Of a stretch of 64,000 bases of DNA, positions 1-10,631 are shown piece after piece. The number at the start of each line of letters is the position of its first letter. The stretch's first letter is position 1. This stretch comes from Membranipora membranacea (Eukaryota; Bryozoa; Gymnolaemata; Cheilostomatida; Membraniporidae), in assembly GCA_914767715.1 (NCBI GenBank), contig OU612075.1:19470001-19534000 (forward strand), written 5' to 3'. The position numbers were made by a program, and so were the translations under genes. A model generated the notes under the pieces. The model was not told the origin of the DNA and made no database searches. It saw only the letters and a program-made list of their open reading frames with translations.

Positions 1-78
1 GCTAATTTATTATCTGGTAATCTTTTGCATAGCACAGTGGCGTATATTACCACTCACGGCCCACGGATTTCCGGGAAT

Positions 79-161
79 GGCTGAATAGCTCAGTGTGTAG
101 AGCTTCTGCCTTATAATCATTGCCAATAAGTTTGTTGTGGGTTCGAATCCCATCAAGGTCA
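79..161 (+). pseudogene. tRNA-like sequence (tRNA pseudogene or SINE head)
   Basis: A good Pol III A box (TAGCTCAGTGTGTAGAGC) and B box (GGTTCGAATCC) sit at tRNA spacing, and a run of eight T follows at 163-170. The T arm pairs (GTGGG/CCCAT, one wobble) and the D arm pairs (GCTC/GAGC). The anticodon stem does not close (TCTGC against TCATT) and only about four acceptor pairs form, so this is not a working tRNA. The nominal anticodon is TAT. It could be a decayed tRNA gene or the head of a tRNA-derived SINE; no tail family was identified. Confidence 0.6.
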
Positions 162-314
162 GTTTTTTTTCAAATGGGTGCTTTATAACTGGAGCATTTT
201 TACCGTAATCTTCTACTGCTATTGAGTTGTTTTCTGAAAATACCCAACAGCTCAGTTAGCTATTTAAATACCTCTCTGCTTGCACTATTTTGCTACCGAT
301 ATGCAAAAATTTCC

Positions 315-375
315 GTGGTGGGAGGGCGCTTAAGCCCGCCACGCTTACGGCGTGTGGATCGGGCTGCGCCCGATC
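315..375. repeat. cluster of three GC-rich hairpins
   Basis: Three successive self-complementary blocks lie in 61 bases. 315-342 folds with outer arms GTGGTGGG/CCCGCCAC and inner GGGC/GCCC. 339-357 folds as CCACGC/GCGTGTGG. 357-375 is a perfect 8-bp stem GATCGGGC/GCCCGATC with a 3-base loop. The block is far more GC-rich than its surroundings, which suggests an inserted element or an RNA structure. The motif TGGGAGGGCGCT recurs near 35090. Confidence 0.5.
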
Positions 376-719
376 ATTATGCTCATCTCTAAAAAGTCAG
401 TGAGTGAATTTTTTTAGAATATACGCCCCTGGCATAACACAAGTGTAAACAATTTTTAGACTGCCTAACTGTACAGCGAGAACTACTGGCCAACTGAGAG
501 TTTTGCTCTTGGGGACATAAAGAAGTTCTGTATGCTTTGCATTGTTGCCTAACATGCTGATGACATGATATGGGGGACATGCGGTAGGGCTGTCGCTGAC
601 CAACCACCTCATGCAATGATATAACACTACGTTAAACCCAAGCCTATAGTCTTGACTTCTGCCAAATGCGTCAAACACTAAACACAATGGATAGTGTGAA
701 TATTTGGGATATTCCTATG

Positions 720-1560
720 CAGTAGTGCTGCGGCTGACCTCTTCAACTGGGTACCCCCTCACCCTCACATTTGGAATCCGCAATATCCTTCATTCTAGAA
801 AGATCCGTTTTTTCCTGCATCAAATTTGTCGTAGGCTATCACTTTTTGAGCAGTCTTACGACTAGGCTGCATCTTGTCTTGTTTTTGTGAGGATATACTG
901 TAGTGCTGTCGCTCACTACCTTCGGAAATGATTTGATAATAGATAGCATACATATATAAAGTCGTGTCCTCTGCTGACCATATTAGGCTCTTAATATTTC
1001 ACTTATCGAACCGATTTTGAGAAAAATTGCGGATATGGTGCCGCTGACATGTTTGCTACAACTGGGTACTCTTTCAGTTTTGGATTCAGCACATTGTTTT
1101 ATCCTAGAAATACCCTTTTTTAAAATCCTTACATTTCGCTCATTAAAAATTAAAATTGCTATAAATGCTGCCGTCCTGCCGCTGATATGATTGCTTCATT
1201 TGGGTACACCCTTATTATTGAATTCAATTGAATTAAAACTCTTAACATTTCACTTCATTGCAGAAACGATATGATGCCATATACTGCCGCACTGCCGCTG
1301 ACGATGACCACAACATCCGGGTTCACCTCATTTTTTGGATTCAGCACGCATTTTTACCCTAGAAACATAATATATTTATGTTCTCTGTTGACCATTGACT
1401 GTATCAAACACTACAATTTTCACTAACTAAAATCAAAATTGTAAAATATGTGGGATACGCTGCCGCGCTGCCGCCGATGATGACCACTACAACCGGTACA
1501 ACCTCATTTTTTGGATTCAGCACACTTTTTTACCCTAGAAACATTTCATATATTCTTGTT
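720..1560 (+). repeat. degenerate tandem repeats (CTGCCG / CTGGGTACA / CCCTAGAAA family)
   Basis: Four to five imperfect units of about 150-190 bp share, in order, CTGCCGC-TGA, ACTGGGTACACC, GGATTCAGCAC and CCCTAGAAAC followed by an AT-rich stretch with CTCATTAAAA. Clear unit starts are near 728, 1035, 1175, 1290 and 1465. The same family, interrupted by other insertions, reappears at 51500-52010. I see no coding potential here; short ORFs at 389-690 are not convincing. Confidence 0.6.
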
Positions 1561-2261
1561 TTCTGTTGGCTGTATCTCATAGCTGGTAATAGATTTTAAT
1601 CTGCTAGCAACAACACTTTTTTGTCACTTGTTGCGATTCTCCTTTTTCTTGTTCTCAGAAAAAGGCAATCGTGGCCTTTGTCATCTTGATACACCGAATG
1701 CATTTGTTGTGTTCAGCTCCACGGCTTTTGAATTAGAGTTGCTCTACAGAGAAATTAGTAGCATCAATACAACAATGTATCAAAAACGAATATTTCAACC
1801 CTCAGCATTTCACAATAACAACTTCATATATATTATAAAAAATAATAATTAGCTGTAAGAAATTCTGAAATAATTGCAGTTGTTACCAACTAAGCTCCAG
1901 ATACCATTTGGCAAAGCAAAGTTATAAGGGGTTTTGGGATTCAAGAATTCCTGAACTTTCAAAATTGTGGACTAAGGTACAAGTCTGGCTCCTCAGGTAA
2001 GCCAAAATAGAAAATAGATGGGTAGTACTGGAAAGACAGTGGTTTAAAAATGAATTTGAGAATTTATCAAATGATTTTCAAGTTGCTCTTTCTTTGCAAT
2101 GGTGTTCTTGAGCTATAGTTGTCAAGAAAAAAAAATAGATGATGATTGCATGCAATTTGTGGGCATTTCACGTCTAAGACATAATCAATTGATAGTTTTC
2201 TGTGTATTTAGCCGAGCTGTCTTTGTCCAACTTCTGATTTTAATTTTTTATAAAAAAATAA

Positions 2262-3240
2262 TTATGTGTTTCCCAACGAATATTGCAACATGTATTGCAC
2301 ACAGACTCTATCAAGACCGTGCTTCGTAAAGTCATGGGCATTTGCAGACCCAGGTTCACTAGAATGTCACAACAGACAGACAAAAGGGGTCCTTGTTTAT
2401 GAAAATAAACACGCTCTGCAACACAGCATGATTCCTCTTTGTAGATGTTGTTATAATGAGAAGGTGTTAAATTCACACCTCTGGATAACAAGAGTAGCCT
2501 TCAACATCTTCAACAGTCATTACGCATTTATAGATGAAGTCTGATGTCTGTTGTTCCATTCGATGACTTAGCATGATTTGGAACTCACGTGAAAGCTTGA
2601 TATCAAGGTATGTAACCAGACTTAACAAACTATTTCTTTCTCCTTACTTAGCAGACATGGAGTTTTTGTAACACAATTCCAAAAAAGCAGTTTGCTTTAA
2701 AAAAAAAGAGAAATATGCATACCAAAAGAACTGCAAACTGTCTCAAAAAATTATGTGTTTCCCAACAAATATCGTAACATATATTGCACACAGACTCTAT
2801 CAAGACAGCGCTTCATAAAGTCATGGGCATTTGCAGACCCAGGTTCACTAAAATGACACGGCAGACAGTCAACTGGGGTCCTTGTTTACGAGAATAAACA
2901 CCCTCTCAACACAGCGTGATTCCTCTGTGTAGGTCTTGTTATAGTGAGGAGGTGTGAAATTCACGCCTACGGATACCAAGAGTAGCCTTCAACATTTGTC
3001 AATAACATTCCAAGTCATTGCGCATTGTATATGAAGGCTGATGTCAGTTGTTCCATTCGATGACTTAGCATGATTTGGAACACACATGAAAGCTTGGTAT
3101 CAAGGTAGGTAACCAGACCTAACAAACATTGTTTTTTCTCCTTACTTAGTACACAAAGAGTTTTCGTAGTACAATCCCAAGAGACCAGTTAGTCCAAAAA
3201 GAGAGAAATTAGCATACCTAAAGTTACAGCAATTTTGTCT
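2262..3240. repeat. 489-bp tandem duplication
   Basis: The stretch from TTATGTGTTTCCCAAC at 2262 to about 2750 is repeated at 2751-3240 with roughly 85 percent identity by eye. Shared landmarks include CACACAGACTCTATCAAGAC, GGCATTTGCAGACCCAGG and GATGACTTAGCATGATTTGG. Short ORFs differ between the copies and are broken, so it looks non-coding. It lies just upstream of the GPCR gene. Confidence 0.75.
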
Positions 3241-3545
3241 CATTAGGTTGATGGACCTTAGCTTTTTTTTACCTTTTCAAGCAATTTTTCTCCGACCACC
3301 AGTTTTTTGTTACTTTTGTTGTTTTAAATTTTGAATCTTAAGCTAATAATCATCTTGATACAATAAGCCAGCATGTAGGCCAGCTGATTTCTAAACTCTA
3401 GATAGAATGACATGATTTTGTGCTTTACCTCTACTAGTGGTGAAGTCGTCTTCAATGTCTTCTGTATATTTCCACATTGATATTTTGTGCCTTCTTTTTC
3501 AAGGACAGAGCAAGCATTCTGATTGTGCATTTCGCAAGCTTCACA

Positions 3546-4451
3546 ATGAACGACAGTAATACAACAGAGTTCGAAGCTCAGAAGCTCTATGCTCCAGTCC
3601 ATGTGACAGCGATCTACGTCCTCATCAATCTGTTTGTCTTAATCATCAACAGCGCCCATCTGCTCATTATCGCTATGAATAACAAACTCTTCAGCTTCAG
3701 CAAGAACCACCGCCTCTTCCTTAAGCTTCTCGCTATTCTCGATCTATTGCTCGGATTCTTCAGACTGATTTTCTCGAATCAAGCGATGCAGCAGGCCCTT
3801 GTGGATCATAACTGGTTCTGTATCCTGTCACAGATACTAGTTCAGGGACTGATGATAAGTGCGTTCAGTGTAATGTTGCTGATGGCTATCGATAGGGTGA
3901 TCGCAACCAGCGCTTACTATTCCGAAAACTGGTTTGTGTGTAACTTTAAATGGATGAATTTGGCTTTTTTCTTAGCAGTATTTGCTATATATGGAGGTAT
4001 TGCCATCGCATGGCACGACACTGGAGCGTATAAAATAAAGGGTTTAGCTTGCTGTGATATCCGCCGCAAAGAGAGGATTACTCTGATGTTTGCCTGGGTC
4101 GTACAATTCATCACAATATTATTCTATGGCATCTTGCTCTATGCTATCAAGTTTAAATCTGGCGATGGGAACTCAGCAATGGAAGGAAACTCAACCAAAC
4201 GTATTAAGATGGAGATTGTTCGAGTTCTCGGCTACTTACTTCTGGTACACCTTGCCGTTCTGGCTGTCACCACCACATCGGTGTTTGTGAAGAATTTACC
4301 ATTCTGGTGGTGGTTCAGGTTCATCTGTGCCAGTGCTCTTGCACTCAATCCCTTATTTGATCCAATTATTTATGGCGTGGCGAGTAAGGAATACAGAAAG
4401 AAGCTGTCCAGTATGAGCTTGGCTTCGAGATCTGTTGTAGGCAGCACATGA
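3546..4451 (+). CDS. rhodopsin-family (class A) G-protein-coupled receptor, intronless
   Basis: About 301 residues with seven hydrophobic segments: TM1 near residues 17-42, TM2 near 53-77, TM3 near 92-122, TM4 near 135-158, TM5 near 180-205, TM6 near 223-248, TM7 near 252-275. Class A signatures seen are LAILD in TM2, a Cys before TM3 pairing with CC in extracellular loop 2, DRV in place of DRY, and DPIIY as the (N/D)PxxY motif in TM7, followed by a short basic tail. The Met at 3546 is preferred over 3477 because it gives a normal N-terminus with N-glycosylation sites (NDS, NTT); the upstream part reads like 5' UTR or an intron end (TTTTTCAAG). Ligand unknown: orphan, probably lineage-specific. 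AATAAA lies at 4879. Confidence 0.85.
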   Translation: MNDSNTTEFEAQKLYAPVHVTAIYVLINLFVLIINSAHLLIIAMNNKLFSFSKNHRLFLKLLAILDLLLGFFRLIFSNQAMQQALVDHNWFCILSQILVQGLMISAFSVMLLMAIDRVIATSAYYSENWFVCNFKWMNLAFFLAVFAIYGGIAIAWHDTGAYKIKGLACCDIRRKERITLMFAWVVQFITILFYGILLYAIKFKSGDGNSAMEGNSTKRIKMEIVRVLGYLLLVHLAVLAVTTTSVFVKNLPFWWWFRFICASALALNPLFDPIIYGVASKEYRKKLSSMSLASRSVVGST

Positions 4452-4878
4452 TGACATTGGATATCTGTTAGAAAGTTGGAACTTGGAACTTGTAGCCAAA
4501 CTTTGAAAAGACTGGTTAATGCGAAAGCGTTTGTTGTTTTGTGAAAGAGCTAAATGATTTACGTCATAAAATTTGCCAAATTTAAATTTCAATGATCTGA
4601 TTAGCTTATCTTGCAACTATAAATGGTTATTAATATTTATGATACTTGCTGACAATGTTTATATGTTTCATTATGAGGCTTATGAGAGAATTTTTACTGA
4701 AAGAAAAATTGTAGCAGAGTTTCTGTTCCATAAACTAAATAATTTGATGTATATCGAAATATTCTAGCCTATATGATAATATTTTAAAACGCATACAATT
4801 ATTTGATTCATTTGTATTTTCGATAAAAAAGACCTATTCGGTTCATCTTGACTATTGGCTCTGAGGATTTGAAAGCGA

Positions 4879-4884
4879 AATAAA
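4879..4884 (+). terminator. polyadenylation signal AATAAA after the GPCR
   Basis: An AATAAA hexamer occurs about 430 bases after the GPCR stop codon on the same strand. No competing hexamer is closer downstream of the stop, so it is the likely 3' end signal. Confidence 0.45.
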
Positions 4885-4889
4885 GTCTA

Positions 4890-5874
4890 TCTTTATGTAA
4901 TTACTTTCTGTTCAGCAAATGCCTTATTAAAAAAAATTCTATACGGAAGAACCCTGTTGAAAAAATATGTCATCATAAGTGTTTTACTTGCTGCCTCAGC
5001 AGACGCTTATTATCACTTGAAGATTACCAGAGTGTTGTTTGCATGTAACAGGATACTGGAATCCTTTTCTATTTCTCTTCAATTTTTCCTAAATCAGTGT
5101 TAGTTGATTGAGGAATCACATTGATATAACCTTTGACTTGATGGGAATATTGTTACAATGATGTTATAAACTTCCTGAACAATAAATATTGCATTAACAA
5201 ATAAAAGTTTACCGACTAAATGACTTGATGAAATGAATACCAATCATAGGCTGGCTGACTTAAGCAAGATGATAACTTATGTTTGCACTCATGTGCTTTC
5301 CGGTTCCATAGTGGATAGCATTATAGGCCCTCACAAGTAAACCAAATGCATTATCTGAACCAAAGTTCTTTACAATATTGATCTGATAGTTTGGAAATGA
5401 TAAATGCTTTAAATCTTTTTTGGACAATCATTCTTAAATCGATGTACAGAATAAAGTTTGCCAAGAGATATGTATAGCTGTCTTCTATCAGAATATGAAG
5501 CTGTTGCATAGGCATATAGATTTGATCCGAATATTCTTCAATTTTACACAAATCGCACCATTGATATAAATTCATGTATGGCTATTTGTCGAGAAATGAC
5601 ATCGGTATATGTATAATTTCTGCTTGGCTCAGTTCGACCTCATGGATAGGGACTTATACCTTACACCTCTGCATGTTATATACTTTGCAAATAAATAATC
5701 ATATTACAAGAAGCTGTACACTCACTGCAGAGACAAGGCGACTCTTAAGTAACACAGTCAAAGTTCTCAATTCAAGATCTGTAAAATAATTCAATTTGTT
5801 GCTGCTGCTATAGACTAATGAGTTTGCTATGCAGTTTCTACAGATTCAAGGTAACAGTGCACTTGGATGCAATA
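4890..5874. other. no gene seen
   Basis: AT-rich intergenic DNA with only short unrelated ORFs on either strand and no recognisable domain, RNA gene or repeat. Confidence 0.5.
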
Positions 5875-5896
5875 GGGGGGGGGGAGGGGGGGGGGG
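5875..5896 (+). repeat. poly-G tract
   Basis: Ten G, one A, then eleven G. It could form a G-quadruplex, or be an error-prone homopolymer. A similar G run is at 47604-47616. Confidence 0.8.
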
Positions 5897-6231
5897 TGAA
5901 GAAAAGAGAAATGAGGAAGGAATAAAAAGCCGGAAATAACATTATTGCGATAGAGAGAGCTGTAAGTTGGAGGTGGCTCAACCTACATAGTGGTTGCTGA
6001 CGCATCAGCTCAAATCTTAGTGCAATTGCTTCTAACTGGTTTGAACCTGAAATTATGTATTACTTAAGGTCTCCTTAAAGCATCCATGAAATAAACATTG
6101 AAATTATCAGATGAACTGCTCCAGCTTACAAGCCTTAAAATGAGCCCAGGAACAGCTCAATTGATCAATCAGGACTGAAGTTATGACTTATTAAAGTAAG
6201 GCTCGCTTGCTGCTCGCTCGCAAGCATCTGA

Positions 6232-6960
6232 GAATGAGATGATTTTAAATACTGATAAGACCATGTTTATGAATGTCTTAATCAATTATAGATACCACTA
6301 TGATGAGCCGATTGTTTTAGATGAGAATATGAGCATTTTGCCTTCAAATTCTGTCAAGTTTTTAGGCGTTACCATTGACGATCATATGACTTTTAGTTCA
6401 CATGTAGATAAGATTATATCTAGTTGTGATTCCAGGCTTTATCTATTACGGCAACTAAAGGTTTTAGGTGTAAACACCGAAGGGCTCAAAAAGTTTTATA
6501 CTGCTAATATCAGATCAATTATCACTTACGCCTCACCATCTTGGTTTTTCCTTTTATCTGAAGGCGATAAGAACAAGCTCGAAAAGATTCAGAGAACTGC
6601 TTCTCGTTTTATTTTGCCGGATCTTAGCTATGATGATAGATTAGCTATTTTAGAGCTACTTTCTGTATGTGATTTTATATTTACTCTTGGCAAACGACAC
6701 TTTAACAAAATAGCCTCTGATCCACAGCATCCACTTTTTAGTAGAGTACACTTCAATACATGCAGTAGAATATCCTCTATTTTTAGGCATGTTGTATGCC
6801 GAACACAAAAACGTGCCAAATATTTTTTCCCATTTTTTATGTCTTATGTGAACAAGTGATAATTTTGCCTAGTAGACTTTTTTTTTTATTCTTTACACTG
6901 TTAACATTCGTTTTTATCATTACAATGATACTGAATGTAAAATAAACTGAAACTGAAACT
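6232..6960 (+). mobile_element. 5'-truncated non-LTR retrotransposon (CR1/L2-like LINE), RT C-terminal part
   Basis: An open frame of about 207 codons ends at 6859. It starts just after the catalytic RT motif with the usual LN-x-DKT segment, then shows VKFLGVTID (RT domain 7), the thumb region YLLRQLKVLGV, FYTANIRSIITYASP and a helical C-terminus KLEKIQRTASRFI. This order is typical of Jockey/CR1-group RTs. After the stop come about 80 bases of 3' UTR and a tail of short repeats (AAACTGAAACTGAAACT, 6944-6960), as in CR1/L2 elements. The endonuclease and most of the RT are missing, so the copy is dead on arrival. A related fragment lies at 54161-54665 on the other strand. Confidence 0.8.
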
Positions 6961-8157
6961 TGCGCAGGGGGTGTGATGTCATAGACATACACTTTGCGTA
7001 TATGTCTACCATTGGAAACTTTAGACTCGTGTAATTTTGTCAGAAGTGGGAGCAAGAGTTGAAATCCAACATAGCTCTTGCCATAATAAAGATTAACCCA
7101 AAGCAAACAGTTGAAGGAGATTAAGACATTTTTTGTGGTGGGGAAAACTTAAATGGTTCCACATACAAAAATTTTTTGAATGTTAGTCGAAAACCCTGAT
7201 GAGACCTCACACCCAGGCTTTCTATATAACGAGCGAATATGGAAAGTATCAACTTCAATACCTCATAACATAGCTTGTAGTGGTCCAAGAGGGTTAATTT
7301 TGGGCTTTTTTCGAAGCTGATTAGCCGGCGAAACATCTTTGTTTATCACAATTTCAATTTCATGGATGCTTAAAACTATCTTATGTCACTATGGTGGTAT
7401 TATGTAACTATATGCAGTACATCTAATGACCGTATCTGGATCTGCAGACATCATTATCTGAACTAAATGAATTTAACAAACAGGCTGCTTATCACAACAA
7501 AATAATGCTGGTATGCATCTGATTTGGTGTTCGAAGGCAACCTAGTATAGACTGATATCATCGACCTTCACTCTAAGGTTCTCATTTAAGTATGGTGCCA
7601 ACACGGGAATATGTTTGGGAAATGATCTTTTCGTGTCAAACATTCTCAATCACAGGAAGGGCTTTTGCTCCGCATTCCCCAAAGTTATCATCACATCATG
7701 TGTTACACATCATACTATGACAAGAGTAAGATAGAAGGCAGAAAGGCTTGTTTGGTGAAATAAGGGATTGTGACCAACCTCACTTAGGGTTCATTATATT
7801 TATCAGAATTTTTATTATTGTTGTATATCGAATAGGTGTGTATGATACAAGTCCTTCATGTGTTTTTTGTTTGTAAGATTGGTGATAATAAAACTAACTT
7901 GTTCATAAGTTAGTTTTAATATCTGTGAACAGAAAACTAATGAACAGAAAAGAAAAGAAAAACGAAACCAAACATGGGTAAGTTACAAATGAGAAGCAGA
8001 ATGGATTAATGAGTGCGGAAATAAATAGGATGATAATAACAGGAATTAGTTTGCAGCATAGTATGATTTTAGAAAATATTTAACTCAAGCTTTTTGCCCA
8101 AATTCACACATAGTTCATCAGGGGAGGCATAATCGGTCTATAAAGTCAAGTTCAGAG
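6961..8157. other. no gene seen
   Basis: Intergenic DNA. Short minus-strand ORFs (6837-7106, 7121-7336) show no domain or composition suggestive of coding. The last part may be the 3' UTR of the minus-strand ORF that ends at 8158. Confidence 0.45.
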
Positions 8158-8745
8158 CTACTCTATGCCAAATTTCTGTTTCATTCTGGCCCATGCCTCA
8201 GGGTTCATATCTTCGGGGATCGGAATATTCATTAAGTTATACATTTCTCTCATCTGATTCATTGAATTCATCTCGGCGGCCATATCAGGACCGTCCTGCG
8301 ACATCCCTGGGCCAAATTGCTGTTGCATGTTGACCAAATCTTGAGGGCTTAAGCCCTCAGGAAGTGAAATACCCGGTCCTGCCCCCAAGTTCGTCAGCGC
8401 TTCAAGGTCAACCCCTTCTGGCAGGCCCTGCATCATCACAGGGCCAAATTTCTGTTGCATGTTGGTCAAAGCTTCTGGGTCAAATCCCTCAGGAAGAGGA
8501 ATACCCAATGAGGTGGCCAGCTCCATCATTTGGTTCATCGAATCCATCATGGCGCTCATATCAGTTTGGTTAACCATGTTGGCAGTTATTTTCTCCATAG
8601 CCTCTTTTGCTGCAAGTAACTCGCCCACTGTCATGTTGGAATTAGCCAGCTCTGCAGCAATGGGTATGACATCAGGTTTGGCCAGAGCGTGTTGCAGCAG
8701 CTTATTGTAAGGAAGGCATTGAGATCTCCCGTTGGATTATTTGAA
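8158..8745 (-). CDS. Met-rich repetitive protein, unrecognised (partial)
   Basis: The open frame runs from a TAA near 8746 to its stop at 8158; the first Met in the longest clean stretch is at 8634, but the frame is open about 37 codons further upstream, so an exon may begin there. The C-terminal 130 residues contain three copies of a 25-30 residue unit with the core PEGxxPExLxNMQQKFGP, separated by Met-rich segments (MDSMNQMMELA). The unit predicts a short helix plus a proline turn. I do not recognise the family. The frizzled-CRD-like exons lie 0.75 kb upstream on the same strand, so this could be a later exon of that gene, but no splice path was found that proves it. Composition is low-complexity but not a simple DNA repeat. 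Confidence 0.5.
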
Positions 8746-9492
8746 AGTGTTGCAGCTGAGCTTTGATGTCCATTCTCTTCAGCCTCTCAAAGCTGTTATT
8801 TCAGATTCACTGGTTCTCACTCTACAAAGAGTGAGGATGGCAAATTTATGATTGAATGTTTTGATCAATTACAATACCAGAAAGTATGATATAAAAAATT
8901 GAGGATGGATTGAAATCACTGTAAAAAAAAAATTGATTAGGCAATTCTCCACCATATTGGCCCATCAAACACTCTGCTTCACAACATATAGTGCTGAAGG
9001 ATTTAGACCTGGCATCGATCCGTTATTGACATTGTTATGAATTGAAGGATTGGTGATAAAATGCATAGTATTGCTATTTGTCGAGAATATACAACAGTAT
9101 ACAGCTTTGTGTCAGTAAATGGATATGGCAACTTTAACGTTTTGTCTTGACTGACGTCCCAGAAAAAGCCTCTAAAAGCCCATGGCAAGCTACTTGACAT
9201 AGGTTGACAATGAGTCGCCTGTAGAATTACTGAACTTTTGGACCAATCAAAGATGAGAAAATGTTTCCAGCCACCATACATAAATTTCCATATGCTTGTT
9301 CAGGGTCAGATATGTTCCTCTAATCCATGAATATGTATCAGTGGTTATTGACTGGAATGAGGCTGTTTCTTAGTGTGAAGCCATGGTGAGTTGACAATAA
9401 ACTCATGTTTTTGGTTGGGAGAAGAATTTTGGTTCCCATTAAAGGTAATTCGATCGCTGAAACATCCTCTTGGAAGTCAGTGTTTAGCTTAC

Positions 9493-9960
9493 CACAAACT
9501 GTTTGCAAGCTTCTTTACATGGTCGCACATCGTAGCTGATTCCCCGTACACTTTTTGGTGCGAGAGCATAGCAGAGATAGGGAATATGGATAGGACTAGT
9601 ACCAGGAAATAAATTGTCAAATTGTCTGACTTCATCAATCTCTGCGCTCACTGCATTCTGTTCAGTTTCATTGAGGCTAGTCAATACGTAACCATATCCT
9701 GAGAAAAAAAACAAACAATATTTCTTTTTTTTTGCATTTTCCTTTAAGAGTGAAAGTAACTTTTGCAGGAGGGTTGTGATTGAAATATGCATACAGAATA
9801 TAGATTGAGAGATGAATATTTAAGACTCACCCTGGCATATTGGGATAACCAGTGGATGGCAGTCACGTGTGGTAGGTTTACTAAGAATGGTCTTCAATCC
9901 AGAACTATATACCACAGCTATACCAAAAAAGGCTAATAATAAGCCTACTTTGATATTCAT
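9493..9960 (-). CDS. secreted frizzled-CRD-like protein, first two exons
   Basis: Exon 1 (9960-9831) begins with Met and a hydrophobic signal peptide (KVGLLLAFFGIAVVY), then CHPLVIPIC. It ends at a GTGAGT donor in phase 1. Exon 2 (9698-9493) follows a strong acceptor (TTTTTTTCTCAG) in the same phase, and ends at a GTAAGC donor in phase 0. The joined product reads C-x-P-x-x-x-P-x-C-x-G-Y, then a helix ending VRQFDNLFPG, then YLCYALAP and RPCKEAC. This is the cysteine and GY pattern of the first half of a frizzled-type cysteine-rich domain; the remaining cysteines must lie in an exon I did not find. The protein is presumably extracellular and might bind Wnt-like or other lipid ligands, as CRDs can, but this is inference. 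Shadow ORFs on the plus strand were ignored. Confidence 0.6.
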
Positions 9961-10329
9961 TGATGCAGGTTTACAAGTGCTGACTCTTTGATAGCTCCCA
10001 CTTGTAATGACTACTGATCATGTGTCTGTGATTTTATAGTTGATGAATTCAAGCATAAAGGGTACCAGGACTATTTTCTGGTATTCTTAATAAGACCTGA
10101 GGAAGTGCTGATTTAGTTTTGTGATAACAGATCAATGGACCTGTGTGGTAGATGTCATCCATGAGCCTCCATATTATAGACGAGACAGACAGATACGGTC
10201 ATAACCCTCATAACCATACTATGTAGAGGTACATAGTATGGCACATCCAATATCTAGATGATGGTATTTTATAACAAAGGAGCAGTCTTTCGTCGTCTAT
10301 ATATTTATGCTATTATACAAGACTCACTC

Positions 10330-10570
10330 ACTCACTCATTATGTAATATATTATATAACTGTATATAACTGTATATAATTGTATGTTATGTATAATTGTG
10401 AGAATAATATAATTAAATATAATATATAATTGAATAGATTATATAATTTTATATAGTATGTATTATGTATGTATGTGTGTATTTATATAATTGTATGTAA
10501 TATATAATTGTATGTATTATATATTCGTATGTAAAATATAATTGTATGTAATATATAATTGTATATACAC
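10330..10570. repeat. AT-rich microsatellite (TATAATTGTATG-type)
   Basis: A run of imperfect TATATAATTGTATGTAAT units. It reads open in one minus-strand frame as a Tyr/Ile-rich peptide, a repeat artefact. Confidence 0.8.
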
Positions 10571-10631
10571 CGGGATTTGAACTAGGCCTCTCGCCTCTTT
10601 GCTTGTTTTTTGGTCTCAACCGGGAACTTAA

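Noticed and set aside
79-161. functional tRNA gene
   Set aside because: Anticodon and acceptor stems do not pair; only the promoter boxes and the D and T arms survive.
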